A model generated the notes under the pieces. That model was given only the letters and a program-made list of their open reading frames with translations. It was not told the DNA's origin and searched no databases. Below are positions 38,119 to 50,634 of a DNA stretch of 64,000 bases, in pieces (position 1 is the stretch's first letter; each line of letters begins with the position of its first letter). The stretch lies in contig NC_087254.1 in NCBI RefSeq assembly GCF_037042905.1, positions 11,765,103 to 11,829,102 of the forward strand. Reading direction: 5' to 3'. The translations under genes and the position numbers were made by a program. Source of the stretch: Lytechinus pictus (Eukaryota; Echinodermata; Echinoidea; Temnopleuroida; Toxopneustidae).

Positions 38119-39608
38119 CTGAAATGACAGAGAAAAGACAAGATTGGTCAGTCAATGACATCGATGTGCATGATCATGATGATTATCAAAAGAAACTTGC
38201 ATTTATTTGTTTTTCAAACTAAGACCTACAGTCAGTCACTAGAAAACGAGCTACTCGTCATAGCCCTAACCAGGGTTTCAATGTCCATAACTTATGACTC
38301 TCTAATGGAAGATATCTCGCGATCATTATGGAGATTGAAAGAATATGACAAAGCAGGAGAACAATGTAATCATGTTTCGATTGAAACATAGAAAATGGAA
38401 AACCCCTATGATTTAAGACATTACTTGTCAGGATCAGTCACATTTCCGTCTCTCCTTTTTCTTCATAGCAAAAAAAATCGAATCTTTTTCTGCTCTCAAA
38501 ATTATCATAACCCACGATCATTGAGGAAACAGCAAATTTTAGAGGCCGACCTTTCCGATGTTGAAGCAACAAAATTTGTTCCCAAGAGACCCGAATTACC
38601 GTAATTGCTCCTGTGAACTCGGTGTGTTTACTGATATTTCTTGTAAACCATTTTCTACTTTATTGGCACGGTCACACTCCAATCAGTGCCATTAGCCTCT
38701 ATCGTCACCCTCACGTTCCCCCACTGACCTGGGACACCCCCGGACGAGGGGCGACAGGTCAAGCGTGCATGCTGTTTGCCAGCTAGGCTACAAAGTGACT
38801 TTGACGTTCAACTCCAGTGGGAAAATGCAAAATTTCCACAAAACAGGCAGAGACGAATTCAAAAAAATTTGATACAACTTTGACTGTTTAAGCAACAAAA
38901 TTTTGGGAAATGTATATAAATGCCGAAAACATCTCAAACACAAACATGACAAAGGGTCACAAATCCCACTTTCTCCCGAAACCTGCATTCATGACTTATG
39001 CAAATTTTATCTTTGCCATTTAGTGATTTAGATCGTGTGGATATTTATAAGCCACTTACTTTATTGACAACAATGCATTTAAATGTCACTGCTGATGTCC
39101 AACAAGATATATTGGAGACCGTTGATGGAAAGATACTACAACTCTGGCAGGTTAAAAGTTCAAACAGAGTAATCTTAAAATCTTTTAAGTATAGGCTATA
39201 CCACACCCCTATTCATTAACAAGCAGTAAGATGCTAATTAACCTTGCGTGTAAAACAAAGTCCATTCTGCAATGTTTCATTCATTCGGCTTCATTTTATT
39301 TGAATCCCCTCTCACGGCCTCAAACACGACAAAAAAAAGACAAATATTTTCTTCAATAAATCGTATGCCTGTTGTGCGTACGTCAAAGTAAATAATTCCA
39401 AAGTCCCATCTCTTTGGGTCTCTACTAAAACTTCTCAGGAACGCAAGACGCCACTCAAGCTTGTTTATGAAACCCTAATTCAGATAACCTGTCTGAAACT
39501 TATCTGACTGTTTGCTCTGTAAACGCATTTTTACTACGATATGACATCAGAAATTTGGAACACATGTCATAACAGTTTTGGTAGAAACGAATGAATTACG
39601 ACGGGGAC

Positions 39609-39845
39609 TACACTCTAAATTACAGGGATTTAAAATAAGTCCAGATGGACTGTAGCTAGGGACCAATCGATTTCTGAATTTAGTTTTAATCCTAACGACT
39701 TAAATTTAAATCTCAAATGATTTAAATTTAAATCTTTCGAGATTTAAAAATGAATCTTAAGGATTCAAACTAAATCCGGAATTCGATTGGTCCCTAACTA
39801 CAGTCCATGTGGACTTGTTTTAAATCCCTGTAATTTAGAGTGTAT
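39609..39845. mobile_element. Foldback element TACACTCTAAATTACAGGG, copy 1
   Basis: The 237-base element is a near-complete palindrome. Ends are TACACTCTAAATTACAGGGA and its reverse complement. Inner arms carry GGGACCAATCGA and TCGATTGGTCCC-type sequence. It lies in intron 1 of the minus-strand gene. Confidence 0.85.
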
Positions 39846-42506
39846 ATTGGATGATAAAATTAATGTTTGAAGGTTAAAAGTGCATCATAGATGCATTTCC
39901 CCCTTAAAGCTTTTGATTGTCTACTTACAGGGACAGTTCAATTTGACACATTTTCATATCCCCCCCCCCCTCCCATTTCCCGGCCCCTTCTACCTGGGAA
40001 CGAAAAGGAAAAGATAAGATGAACATAGACTCGTGATAGATCCAACAATGTCGACAATTATTTGAGTTTTATAAACATATATATAAACATATACTTGGGG
40101 CGACCTGATAATGTTTGAGGTGGTTTTCAACTAAAGCGTTGTTCGGAAAATTATGATGTCCCTTGGGAAATATGACGAATTAACGTCCCCCCACGCCCCC
40201 TCCCCCACCCCTTTACGACAAGCTTGCCATTTAAACATCTCCATAACCTTCTGACCTTCTTAGACCAGTCCGCCCCCATTGGCGGCCCAAGTTACTAAAA
40301 ATGCCCTTTTGCCGTCGCCGTGGACAAGGGCCAAGTTATCCAATTGATTTTGAGGTGGATCCTAAATGTCCCAATAGATTGTCTCTATCCATCGGTGACT
40401 CATCGATCAGGGAAAGAAAGGTCGGGGCCGACAATTTTCCCGCCAAACAATCATTTATTTATCTCTTTAACTCGTGACATATCGATTAACTTTCCCTTTC
40501 TTTCTTCCCTCTTATATGGCCACTGATATCTGATTGGTTTAAGGGAGAGAGGTGTCGCGGTCTATTCGAAGAAAATCCATAAATACAATTTGTGTTTCCC
40601 ATTCTTAAGAATAGAAGTCAAACAGAGCGTTCACTTTCATTGCGTAATTCAATAGAGGGGTTTCTTAGAATACAGACAGATAAATACAAATCAAACAGCA
40701 TGGTGGATATTGACGATATTTATTATGACGTCTATGTATGTATGATCAGGGGCTTAACCGTAATGATTCAAAACAGATACTGTCTTTGAGAACTTTTTAT
40801 AAAATGCTCATTTTCAACACGATATCTGATTTCCTGCTTATCACTTTGTTATCATGTGACATTTCGTTGATTTGTAAAAATCCTCAAATAATTTAATGAA
40901 TTATGCATGTTTTGTCAAAGAAACACTAAAGAAAACTCATCTTACTATTTTTTTTTCAATCGAGATTTAAACGAACTCGTGCGAATTTCGTTTTCCACGG
41001 TTTCGTAACTTTATGAGGCAGGTCCAATATACATGGTATCGACATAATTTAACCTATACAATGTCTTTGAAAATCTTAAAGACTTCTCTTGGTACCAATC
41101 TTGATGTAATTACCACTATGTCTGGGGAAAACATGGATTCCTTCCCTTTAAAAGTAATGCAACTGTGGAAAGGTGTAATCATCCTTAAATAGGGCCGACC
41201 AGTAGTCAGCTGGGTGCAACTGATATGTCTAGTCACATTTCGGACATATATTCTTGTCAGAAGTAACTCTGTTCTCGTAAAATATGACTAGAAAATAGTT
41301 AAATACGACTAGAATAACAGTTTCACCCAGCTGACTCTATAATCTAGTCATTTTTTTTTCGCCTTTTGTGTTTTTAGTGTATTTAAAACTAGGAACATCA
41401 CTATTGTTAAACATCAGGCAAAGAGACTGAAGGTATCCTTTTTTTTTACCTCAAAGAGCTTAAAGCTTTTAAAACTACATCCACCCAGCTCTCATCACAA
41501 TCTCCACAGCGCTAGGAGCAGGTGCTCCGGTGTTCTCAAGCTGTGTTATCGATCACTGGGTCAAGTTGAGTTACAAGGTTAATGGTTAGGGATACCCTGG
41601 ATCGACCCAGGGGTGTGAAGGAGACGGTCACACTTGCCAATCCCACTCCAGACCGACGAAATCTATTACGTTATTACCAGTGACAGTTCATCGGTCGGTT
41701 TCGTTGATGGGACTGCAGCATGACCGCGTGGTAAATAGTTGGCTCGATTTTACATTTTTGTCCTTGGGGTTATATACCTGGGGACGACATCTTCAGAATA
41801 TTCAAAGTTCCTTTTACATTTTTTTTGGGGGGGGGGGTTGACTTAAGCATTATCGAACGAAATCAGTACAGTCAGTTGGGTGCACCAGAAACGCCTAGTT
41901 ATATTTTTCGAACGATATTTTAGTCAGAATTGTCTGTGTTCTAGAAAAATATAGCTAAAACAACAGCAGGCCAAAATAGGAATGAAACAGGTGCAAAAAT
42001 GGGTAATTAGATATTGACCTAGGCTATACAGAACAAAGTATAATTCGATATGTGCATGTAAAGAATTTAGCAATTATCATATCTCTAATACAATACTGAG
42101 AAACTGATATAAATAGACTGGCAGAGTTTTGCAACTGTTACATCCCCGAACTTTGTTCTTACTGATAAACAAGATGATGTAAATTAAATCGATCGCTTTA
42201 TATCCTTCAAAGTTCAAGAATCAAAGTCTAAAACACGCTGCCTGCTCCCATAAAATACCTTATATATGGAACATCGAATGTACAGTAAATATTCTGCACT
42301 AGATGGACACATGTCGAATCATGTAATCTAAACAATCATTTTTATAAACATTTTTACTACATGAATATAGGCCTACGTCTTACTCTCCAATCTCCATAGC
42401 ACACTTTGATTGAAAAAAAATGAAGATGGTAAATTCGCAAGAGTTTCCAGTGGATGCTATTAATGTAAACATCTCACTAATATCTCCATATTTCACTTAA
42501 TTTGGG

Positions 42507-42534
42507 CATGGACCTACTAGCTAGTAGGTCCATG
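42507..42534. repeat. 28-bp perfect palindrome in intron 1
   Basis: Half-site CATGGACCTACTAG followed directly by its exact reverse complement, with no spacer. It lies about 170 bases downstream of the exon 1 donor of the minus-strand gene. Confidence 0.85.
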
Positions 42535-42703
42535 ATTTGGGTAAGGGGTAGATATCTTAACTGATAGCTACCATGAACTTACAGACTTATAGTTATACTC
42601 CAACACGATTATGATTCATCGACTCTTTACGAGTAGAATAGCAACATAGACACAAAATTATGATGAATGATGGTTTATAGATGGAATGTGAAGAAAGACT
42701 TAC

Positions 42704-42770
42704 TTGCAATCGACAACGAGATGAAAACCAAGACTTCAAGAAGCAGAAGCTGGATCTGGAAGATATTCAT
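42704..42770 (-). CDS. Secreted Cys-rich protein, exon 1 (signal peptide)
   Basis: The first coding exon starts at the ATG at 42770 and encodes a clear signal peptide, MNIFQIQLLLLEVLVFISLS, followed by IA. It ends at a perfect GTAAGT donor (42703) after one base of a codon. The next good phase-1 acceptor on this strand is at 38118, so intron 1 is about 4.6 kb. Joined with exons 2 and 3 the coding sequence is 573 bases (190 residues plus stop) with no frame break. The product is probably a small secreted protein with eight cysteines: CC-x12-C, then about 46 residues, then C-x12-CC and two more. Extra exons inside the large intron cannot be excluded. A longer plus-strand open frame overlaps this exon but has no supporting signals. 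Confidence 0.7.
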
Positions 42771-42987
42771 CTTGTAAAATTAGAAGATCAGTTGTGTCCT
42801 CGACGAAGAAAGTGTATTCAGAAGTATAAAGCGGTGGAGCAAACGTACGGTAGACTGAATATTGCTTTCGATGGAAAAGGTTTAGTAATAAACAGTTTGC
42901 AAGTCAAGAATCCTAAGATGTTTGAGGTATACGATGTTGGTAGTCAGAGGTTCAATTCTAATTTGACAACAACAGTGCGATCCTGTC

Positions 42988-42995
42988 TATTTATA
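42988..42995 (-). promoter_or_regulatory. TATA box of the secreted Cys-rich gene
   Basis: The minus strand reads TATAAATA within CGTATAAATAGACAGG. A start site about 25-30 bases downstream (around 42962) would give a 5' UTR of about 190 bases before the ATG at 42770. This fits the splicing model for the minus-strand gene. Confidence 0.55.
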
Positions 42996-43130
42996 CGTAT
43001 TTCCCATTGCTCGCGGGCTCTTCGGTGCAGTTCTGTGTGCTATGGCTTCGTCAGAAATTGAAAACAACTTTTGTTTGCCTGGGAAGAAGTCAAGGACCTG
43101 CTGTCAATAAAGACTATTCTCGCCGAACAG

Positions 43131-43275
43131 CCAATCACGGCAGCGCGGGAGGGAGCTGGGGCGAATCCTGGATTTCTATTGGCCGAGCAGGATGTCAATC
43201 AATAGTGCTGGCTGACCTGACTCGCGAGGAGTGAGCGTGAGGATAATAAAAGGGGCGTGTCTCTTTTGTGAAGTT
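43131..43275 (+). promoter_or_regulatory. Candidate plus-strand promoter (CCAAT, inverted CCAAT, TATA-like)
   Basis: A GC-rich segment carries CCAATCA at 43131, ATTGG at 43178-43182 and ATAATAAAAGG at 43242-43253. It lies just upstream of the minus-strand gene and could form a divergent promoter, or the CCAAT boxes could serve the minus gene. The first downstream ATG in good context (AAAACATGG, 43356) opens only 39 codons, so the plus-strand gene, if any, is undefined. Confidence 0.35.
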
Positions 43276-43589
43276 AGCAGGTTGTTTTTCCCCAGGGACG
43301 TGTTTCTGAATCCGTCAACAAGGAGAGAAATTCGATAATAGAGATTGATGAAAACATGGCACTAAATTCACAGAGAGTTCCTGTATTCTCATGCACACGT
43401 GTGCTATCAACTGCTCGACCCACGTGTGATAGGCAGTGGAATTCATGGAAGTTTCATTTTGTAAATCGCATTTGATTTTTCCTATTTATTCGCATTTATT
43501 GATGTCAAATAGAAAATGCAAAGTTGTTATGCATACGTATTAAATTAGACTCATACCTATATTAGAGAACATAATAATCACGCAAAGAT

Positions 43590-43819
43590 GCACTGCAAAA
43601 ACACCGGTGCTAATTCAACACCATCTCGGTATCTGAAACAACACCACTTTGACTTTTTAGGTTACCACCAGTGACCAGATAGGCATTTAAACAACACCGA
43701 TCAGTGTTAAACCATTATCGGTTCGATTCTTAACTGGTGTTGTTTCAACACTTCCCCGGTGTTTTCCGATATAGATACCGGTCTGGTGTTAAATTAACAC
43801 CGGTGTTTTTGGCAGTGTG
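43590..43819. mobile_element. CACTGCAAAAACTCCGG foldback family, copy 2
   Basis: Ends GCACTGCAAAAACACCGGTG and CACCGGTGTTTTTGGCAGTG, with AACTGGTGTTGTTTCAACAC inside. This is the most diverged of the four copies. Confidence 0.75.
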
Positions 43820-45081
43820 ATGTATAAAAGGATAAATATTCAATCTACGAGCACAGCAAAAGATTCTCGTTTGAGGGTTTTGGGGGTACAGGTATCATAA
43901 ATTTAGATGTCATGATAGGCCCTTAAGGGCCCTCAAGTTTAAAAGAAGAACTTCATTTCCTTCTTGATTCTTGCCAGTTTGATAATTTTGTTCGATATCC
44001 CCAAGCAAAAATGCAATCTTCACGTCTGGTGGGTTGACAGACTGTACTTTATTCAACACACGAGCGATATCATCACTTCATGCATTTATGTACTGTCTCA
44101 CGCATTCAATCGTCATTGATATCAAAGACAATGGCGTGAGTGTGATAAGCTAGTGTGATTATTACCCCGTCTAGGATCTTCTTTACCCCTTCTTTTGATT
44201 TCGAAACAATCCACAATGGTTGCGTTGGTAATCTTGACGCGCTTTAGCCAAATCATGTACAGTTACAGACAAGCAATGTCGCTCTTATTATCTTTTCACA
44301 AAAAGTGCAGACGATTGTTGATAACCTTATGAGAAGTCTACCGAAAGCGGATCGATACGTGCTATCATTCCTTTGGTTTCTTGGTAAACTAATAAACAAT
44401 TCTGGGTTTGATACATGCATAAATTGAAATGGATGGCTTCTTAGACAGAAATCTTTCACAGTTTTCAGGCATTTAGAGATCACAGTCCAAACGATTTAAA
44501 AGTCGCCTCATTCCCAATCAAATTTCGGTCTGAGGGCCAACCAGAACCGTAATACCGTATACACATTGATTTTAACCTCCCCCCCCCCCCCCAAAAAAAA
44601 AATAATAATAATAAGGAGCGTGGTGTACGAAAATGTTACTTATGAAAATGCACAACATAGCCTGTAGGCCTAGTTTTGTCAATAATTTGATGTAACGTCG
44701 GTAAGTTTAAAACATGTGAATGCCGTCAAAATGTTGTTATTTAGCTTTATTCTCCCACCAACCGGTTTCAATTCATGGCTCGAATGTTTTAGCATTCCTT
44801 CATGATCAGAATGACATGTCATAATATTATTCGTATTCACTTTAGGCTGAAATAATGATAAATGAATAAATAAATAAAATCGCTATCTCTGTGATACCAT
44901 TCTATCAACGATATTGAGATATATTTATTTACCATAAATTTTCTAATGATGTGTGTCCTTTAACTGCATTAACAAAAGAAGAATTAATGAGAAATAAAGT
45001 TAAAAAAATATTTTAAAGATGCCATTCTATAGATATATTTATTTATCATCAGTTGTCTATAAAGATGTGTATTTTTATAAT

Positions 45082-45252
45082 GCAGGGGCCGCGGAAGCGG
45101 GGGCTGGGGGGCTTCAGCCCCACCCCCACTTTTTTCCAAAACCTTGTACAAAAACGAAAAAATTACCATATGATTGTGATTTTTTGCATGGTCAGCCCCC
45201 CCTCCCACTTTTGGCTCAGCCCCCACTTTGAAAACCGTTCCGCGGCCCCTGT
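45082..45252. repeat. GCAGGGGCCGCGGA repeat, copy 2 (long)
   Basis: A 171-base copy with inverted CAGGGGCCGCGGAA termini, longer than the 100-base copy at 3821-3920. Together they suggest a family with internal deletions. Confidence 0.7.
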
Positions 45253-46639
45253 AATGTAAACATACATGATTTGTCTGCATTTACTAATGAGAAATTGATG
45301 AGAAATTAAACAATTCTCTCTATTTTATCCTTTTATTGTACAATGATGTGTACTTTGTTATAATGTATAATTCAATTGTATTTCATTTGCTTTTAGTTAT
45401 GAGAAACTAGAAATAAAACTAAACTGAAACTTTAAAAAATGGGGAGAATAGAGGGGGGGGGGGCGAAGGAAGAAAAAAGGGAATAAAGGGTAAAACATTT
45501 AAAAAGTGATGATGGGAGAATGGGGTGATTGATATTCCTGAAGTAGGGAACTTACTACCGGTAGTGGGGGCTTTTCTTTCCCTTTTCATTCCTTGTTTGA
45601 CCTTCCACTTCTTACACCACTGAAGTCAATAATTTCGCACGAATAAAAACCAATATGTCAACACAATTATGTACAATGTAAAAGTGGTAGGCCTACAACA
45701 TAATTACGTACAATGTAAATGTGGTGCTTTCCTTTTTGTGTTTATTGTTATCGTCATTTACGACCGTACTAATCCACTCCCTATAGCTTGCAGTCGACTT
45801 AATTAGTGGTTTGGAAGAAAAAATACCCCTCAGATATACCAGTTAAATAAAGCGTGCATGTTTGATCAAAACTTTGAGATGGATTTTACTTTCAAACCTT
45901 AAACCCAAGTTCAAATGTTTTCCCCGATTATGAAGTGTTTCCGGAAATCTAGTGGTTGCAGCAGCTGTTGGTCTTTTTTTTTTTTACATTAGTTTATTAA
46001 ACACGGAAAGTGTTTGCATCTTCTTAATTAAAGTTAAAAAATACAAACACGTTATTTTTTAATGGGATTTGAGTAAAAGGAGAAATTTCTGCATATTAAA
46101 AGGTACCTGCATAAATTGCCGTGCAACAAATATTTATATTATCTTAAAAGAAAATCAAATGATTAATTAGAAGCAAGGGGTCCACCACAGAACCCACCCC
46201 ACCCCCCCCCCCTCACACACACATACATAATACATTCATTAATTTGACCATGTCGCTTACGAGCAGTGCTACGTGCTCATGTGCCATGAATAAAAAGGGC
46301 GGGGAAAATAGTTTACAAAAATGGTAGTCCCACATAACCGTCTGATCGTACAGAATTGCACGTATACAAAACGACTTGCATGCACACAAACGTGAATTGT
46401 CCTTGTTAAGTAGAATCATTAGTCATTGGCTTTTTTTCGGCGAATTCGAAAAAAGTATTGCTTCACTTGGAGCGATTGGTCAAAATAACCTACGTGTGGC
46501 AAATACGACAAAAATGGTCATAAAGAGCCACTGCCGGACACAATAATTATTCACCACGGTCAAAATAAAAATATCTCAGAAATTAATTTTACGCTCTTGG
46601 GGACATCATTTCATACCGAGGTTTTTTTTACCTGACTGC

Positions 46640-46806
46640 TAAGAAAGCACGAATGCCTGTGAGCAAGCAACCAGGGGACCAACGGCTTATGGTCCTCTCC
46701 GAGGAACCTGGTAATGAGGATAAATGTCTTACCAAAGGGCACTATCGAACCCGGGTCACCGGAAAATCGAAACCCCCGCTCTACCGACTGAGCTATCGCG
46801 CCTCCT
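46640..46806 (-). mobile_element. tRNA-derived SINE, minus strand
   Basis: On the minus strand the head reads GGAGGCGCGATAGCTCAGTC with A box TAGCTCAGTCGGTAGAGC (46779-46797) and B box GGTTCGATA (46743-46751). A SINE body with TTTATCCTCATTACCAGG and CCTCGGAGAGGACC follows. The anticodon arm is degraded, so it is not a functional tRNA gene. Confidence 0.75.
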
Positions 46807-48458
46807 CATATCCCTTCTTTACACTCCCCTATAGTTCTTACACGCCCTACCCTAAATTGTTTTGAGGGGAATACCAGAATTCTCCGTATCCCGACATAAA
46901 CATATATTGAATTTGTCAGGAAAGGAATAAATAGGACGATTATCTAAATAAACAGTGATCTGAATGTTGATAAGCATATGACTAAAATCGTTGCCAAAAG
47001 GATCTAAAGACACTCATGTTAGCAGGGGTCATTCTTATGATGATATTATGTCATTTTTAGGCATTCCACTTCCCGACTTCATGGGCCAACTTGCTTTTCC
47101 TATGTAAATGAACAACTATTTAGATTTTTTTTTCACGTTCACTTCGCTCGCTCGTTAACTTATAATCTACAGTTTCATACTGTGAAATTCAACGAATATT
47201 TCGGGCTCTGGCGTGTGTTTTTTTTATGTCACTCGCTAGTGCATGTCATACAGGTATACAGGTAAACCTGGGAGATCGGTAAACCTAACTTTCTCGACTG
47301 AAATACTCAGCAAAATATAACCCTCCCCTGTTCCAGTTCCTAAAATCAGTATTTTTATTATTGGGGGGGGGTTGCAAATGCATGGGCAGATTTTACTAAT
47401 AAATGATCTTATGTATTCTAAAGACTAGTTCATTTCTCGCTCGCTTGCTTCGCCCCGTAGCATTATGTCGTATGCAACTCAACTTAGTCTCCGGCTTCAA
47501 CCTCTATAAATCTGACTTTTTGCCCATGGTTGGGGCGCGCACCCGAACCCCTTATCGGCCGCTTCGCTTGCAGAAAAAGTTAACTTTTCTCATAACACAC
47601 TACTCTGCAAAATATCCAGGCAAAATATAGTTAATGGGCTGTACAGATAAAATGTTTAATTGAATTGAGTTTAAAAAAGATACCCTTCCCTTTATTCGTA
47701 CAGACTTCAATCAACTCTGTACGTTTAAGACTCGCTCACGCATATCAATTTATATTAGGTTTTATTGCTTTCTGATTCAAAACTAATTTTCTAGAACAAA
47801 TTTCGTTCTCAAATTTCGCCTACCGTGATTGTAATGAGGTCACGTACGTATAAACACAATTCGCGAAAAATCTAACAACATGACGACTCAACATCAATGA
47901 ATTTTAACTTTTCATACTAGCGGGAAGCCATTTCAACTTTACAAACTTACAATGAATATATACTAGACAAGAAAGAGTTAACTGAAAAATCAGTTTTGTC
48001 TACGGAAGTTCATAATGGCCCTTGAGATTGTGCTTTTGCACACACTGGAATAGGCTGTGTTTGGACGCGGATTGCTAATCCACTAATCTTAATCGGCCAT
48101 GTTTAACAAGCTTACGACGAGTCTAACGATTTGTTAATTACCGGTATGAATGAAGTTGTCGCAAAGCTACTTAGGGGTGTATTATGTCTTTTGTGTTCGC
48201 AATGATTAGACGAATTAGACATTCTGATTAGAGTCTGACTTTTAGACACGCGTGCTTGATGTACTGATGATGTTCGATTGGGAGGGGGCACTGAATAATG
48301 ACGATTATTTCTCCTTTTTTTGGGGGGGGGTATTTGAATGTTAGAAAGCCCTTTTATCAATTACGTTTAAATTGTCTGTACAATTCGGTGCCTTTTATCT
48401 GGATTGACATAACGCACGTTTGAACCCCCCCGCAAATAAAATGGAAAAAATTGAAGCA

Positions 48459-48601
48459 CAGGGGCGGTGGAACCATGAAAGGGGCGCTGGGGGCTTCAGC
48501 CCACATTTTTTCAGTAAAATTTACAAGAAAGTAAAACTGACCATCAAATTGTAATTGTATATATCCCCCACACACACTTTCAAAACTGGTCCGCTGCCCC
48601 T
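48459..48601. repeat. GCAGGGGCCGCGGA repeat, copy 3 (diverged)
   Basis: Shows CAGGGGCGGTGGAAC at the left, GGGGGCTTCAGCCCACATTT inside, and CAAAACTGGTCCGCTGCCCC at the right, the same order of motifs as the copy at 45082-45252. Confidence 0.55.
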
Positions 48602-48984
48602 CAAGGTGCACTGATAAACCGCTCAAATTACGTTGCAGCGAAAATGTGATTTTAAAGCAAGTTAACATTCTTGGGTTCAAAGTGGTAGAATAAAATAAAA
48701 ATATTTGGTTCTTATCGATAAGAACAGTCGACCAAATGTGTCGTCAAGTTCGAAAAACGACAAAGAGAGGAAAGTTTTAAAGCCCCATCACGGTCGACAT
48801 TTTCTAGTTTTTTTTTTTCTATTTTGGGGAGTGGTGCACACTCAGAGGCTGCATTGCACTTTGAATATTTAAAAAAGGACATAAACTTGACTTCTATCTT
48901 CACAAACTTCGACAATTAGGGCTTGGTTTCAGGCTAGACAAGAATAACTGTCTTTTGGGGATTTGTTTTTAAGATTTTCATTTT

Positions 48985-49241
48985 TGTCTACCAGTGATCC
49001 AATCAGTCGTAACTCTATGGAAATCAAACAGTGTCATAATTATTTCTACAGGAAATTTGAATAATGTCCTTTGTAATGAAAGAGAAGCACAGTGAATTTT
49101 CAAGAAAACAATGAATGCATGAATATACATCATATTTAGAAAATATTTTGAACAAACATGCATAATAGATGTTGACGTTGCTGGCCGTCCATAGTTGTGA
49201 TTGATCGGATCAATCGCAACTCTTTGTAAGACGGGGCCCAG
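48985..49241. mobile_element. MITE (GGGCCCCGTCTTA family)
   Basis: The right end in reverse complement reads GGGCCCCGTCTTACAAAGAG then TTGATCCGATCAATC. The left end has the matching TGATCCAATCAGTC and AACTCTATGG, so the termini are imperfect inverted repeats. Half of this element is present at 19468-19611. Confidence 0.65.
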
Positions 49242-49904
49242 GTGTGCACTCCGTACCGTTACACAATTCATCTCAACAACAAATTGTCGGTGAGAAAATA
49301 CGGAAAGTGGGTAATTATTGCTGATTCATTAAATGTGTTTTTCCTCGATACAATTACAAAATAAGATCTTTAAGAGTTCTGGACATGGGCTGACAAATAA
49401 TCACATTTTACTGAAATCGATACAGCGCGGCATTGAATGTCTTAAATCATCACCATCTAAAGGACACCACTTTCTTCAAAACAATAATGTAAATACTCCG
49501 TCTAGACAGTCATTGTGCTATGAGATGATAATGAACAAAGGGCAATAATGGAGGGGTTGGCCTTTTGGGACGTGTCCCCTAAGTACCGATTGTCCCATCC
49601 CCTAACTCCCATCATCGATGTATCCTTTTGTCTTGAGGCGAGAAAAAAAAGAGATATTCGGTAGCTTTCCGGGAATTCAAAAGCGAAATGGCATTGTAGT
49701 CACATAATGACAAAACAAGGACAGAAATGGTGTTAGTATACCATGTAAGTGGTATATGGATGACGTATAGTGACGGAGGATGTGATAGGAACCTGTGCTA
49801 TTGGACAGGTTAATTGATTTTCTTCTTTATTCAGAACAATTTTTTCCTAGATTGTTCTAACGACAGACCTTCATTAGAACATGGATGTTGTGTCAACGAA
49901 ATTA

Positions 49905-50040
49905 TACCTTTATTTATATTCATTTATTCATTTATCTATTCGTTTATTTATTTATTTATTTCTTCATTCATTCAATTTATGTTATTTTTTTCATTCAATC
50001 ATTTTATTTATTTATTAATTTATTTATTTATTTAAATATC
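49905..50040 (+). repeat. TTTA/TTCA microsatellite
   Basis: Imperfect ATTTATTCATTTATTTATTT-type repeats. They give an open but meaningless frame rich in F, I, Y and L. Confidence 0.85.
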
Positions 50041-50293
50041 TTTATACAGGATAACATGTTCAGGTACACTCTTGATCAATCAATAGAAATGATTATAGAA
50101 ATTATTGACCTAATTTGATTTGGTGCCCGATATACCGGTGTATACTTAAATTATTAATATCTTTATTATTAAGTATTTATTAAGAATATAACAATATAAT
50201 CAAAAACAAAATTACAAATAAATCAAGAGAATTGTTTTGTGTTACTGGAGTTGAGTTGGAAAGCGGTTAGAAAATAGGGGAATAACGCTAAAA

Positions 50294-50516
50294 CAATGCA
50301 AATACTCCGGTGTTGATTTACCACCAGCCTGGAATCTATTTATGTCCACATCAGTGAGGTTTTGGTCCTCTTTTTTTTTTTTGGGGGGGGGGTCTAACAC
50401 CAGATAGGTGTTAATACAACACCAATTGGTATTAAAACAGCATCGGTTTGAATCCAAAGTGCATGGTGCTGTTTCAATTCCGGGCTGGTGCTAAATCAAC
50501 ACCGGAGTTTTGCAGT
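50294..50516. mobile_element. CACTGCAAAAACTCCGG foldback family, copy 3
   Basis: Ends CAATGCAAATACTCCGGTG and CACCGGAGTTTTGCAG. The centre carries a T11-G10 homopolymer run (about 50370-50391) absent from the other copies. Confidence 0.75.
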
Positions 50517-50634
50517 AAGGGGGGGGGGAGAGAGAGAGACAGACAGGGGGTGGGAGGGGGAGAGAGGGTGGGGGAGAAGTAGAGAGAGAGAGAGAGAGAA
50601 GGTTAAATGGTGGAGTTGCGGCACAAGAATTATT

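Larger units (their letters stand above)
38119..42703 (-). other. Large intron 1 of the secreted Cys-rich gene
   Basis: Non-coding, AT-rich interval between exon 1 and exon 2. It contains a foldback element (39609-39845), poly-C runs and related AGTCAGCTGGGTGCA-type repeats near 41210-41340 and 41868-41970. No further exon with matching phases was recognised. Confidence 0.5.
43476..48984. other. Intergenic; repeats only
   Basis: Holds the repeats listed separately plus poly-C/G runs (44578, 45453, 46200). No coding exon recognised. Confidence 0.4.

Noticed and set aside
39024..39150. Possible plus-strand exon after a good acceptor (TTTATCTTTGCCATTTAG)
   Set aside because: The donor is weak (CAG then GTTAAA), the content is not recognisable, and it lies in the intron of a well-supported minus-strand gene.
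42681..43061. 126-codon plus-strand open frame
   Set aside because: It overlaps the signal-peptide exon and TATA box of the minus-strand gene, whose splice phases fit two further exons. The plus frame has no recognisable domain or splice partner.
46740..46806. tRNA gene on the minus strand
   Set aside because: A and B boxes are present, but the anticodon arm is not formed and SINE body sequence follows.
49814..50118. F/I/Y/L-rich plus-strand frames resembling a membrane protein
   Set aside because: Produced by TTTA/TTCA simple repeats.
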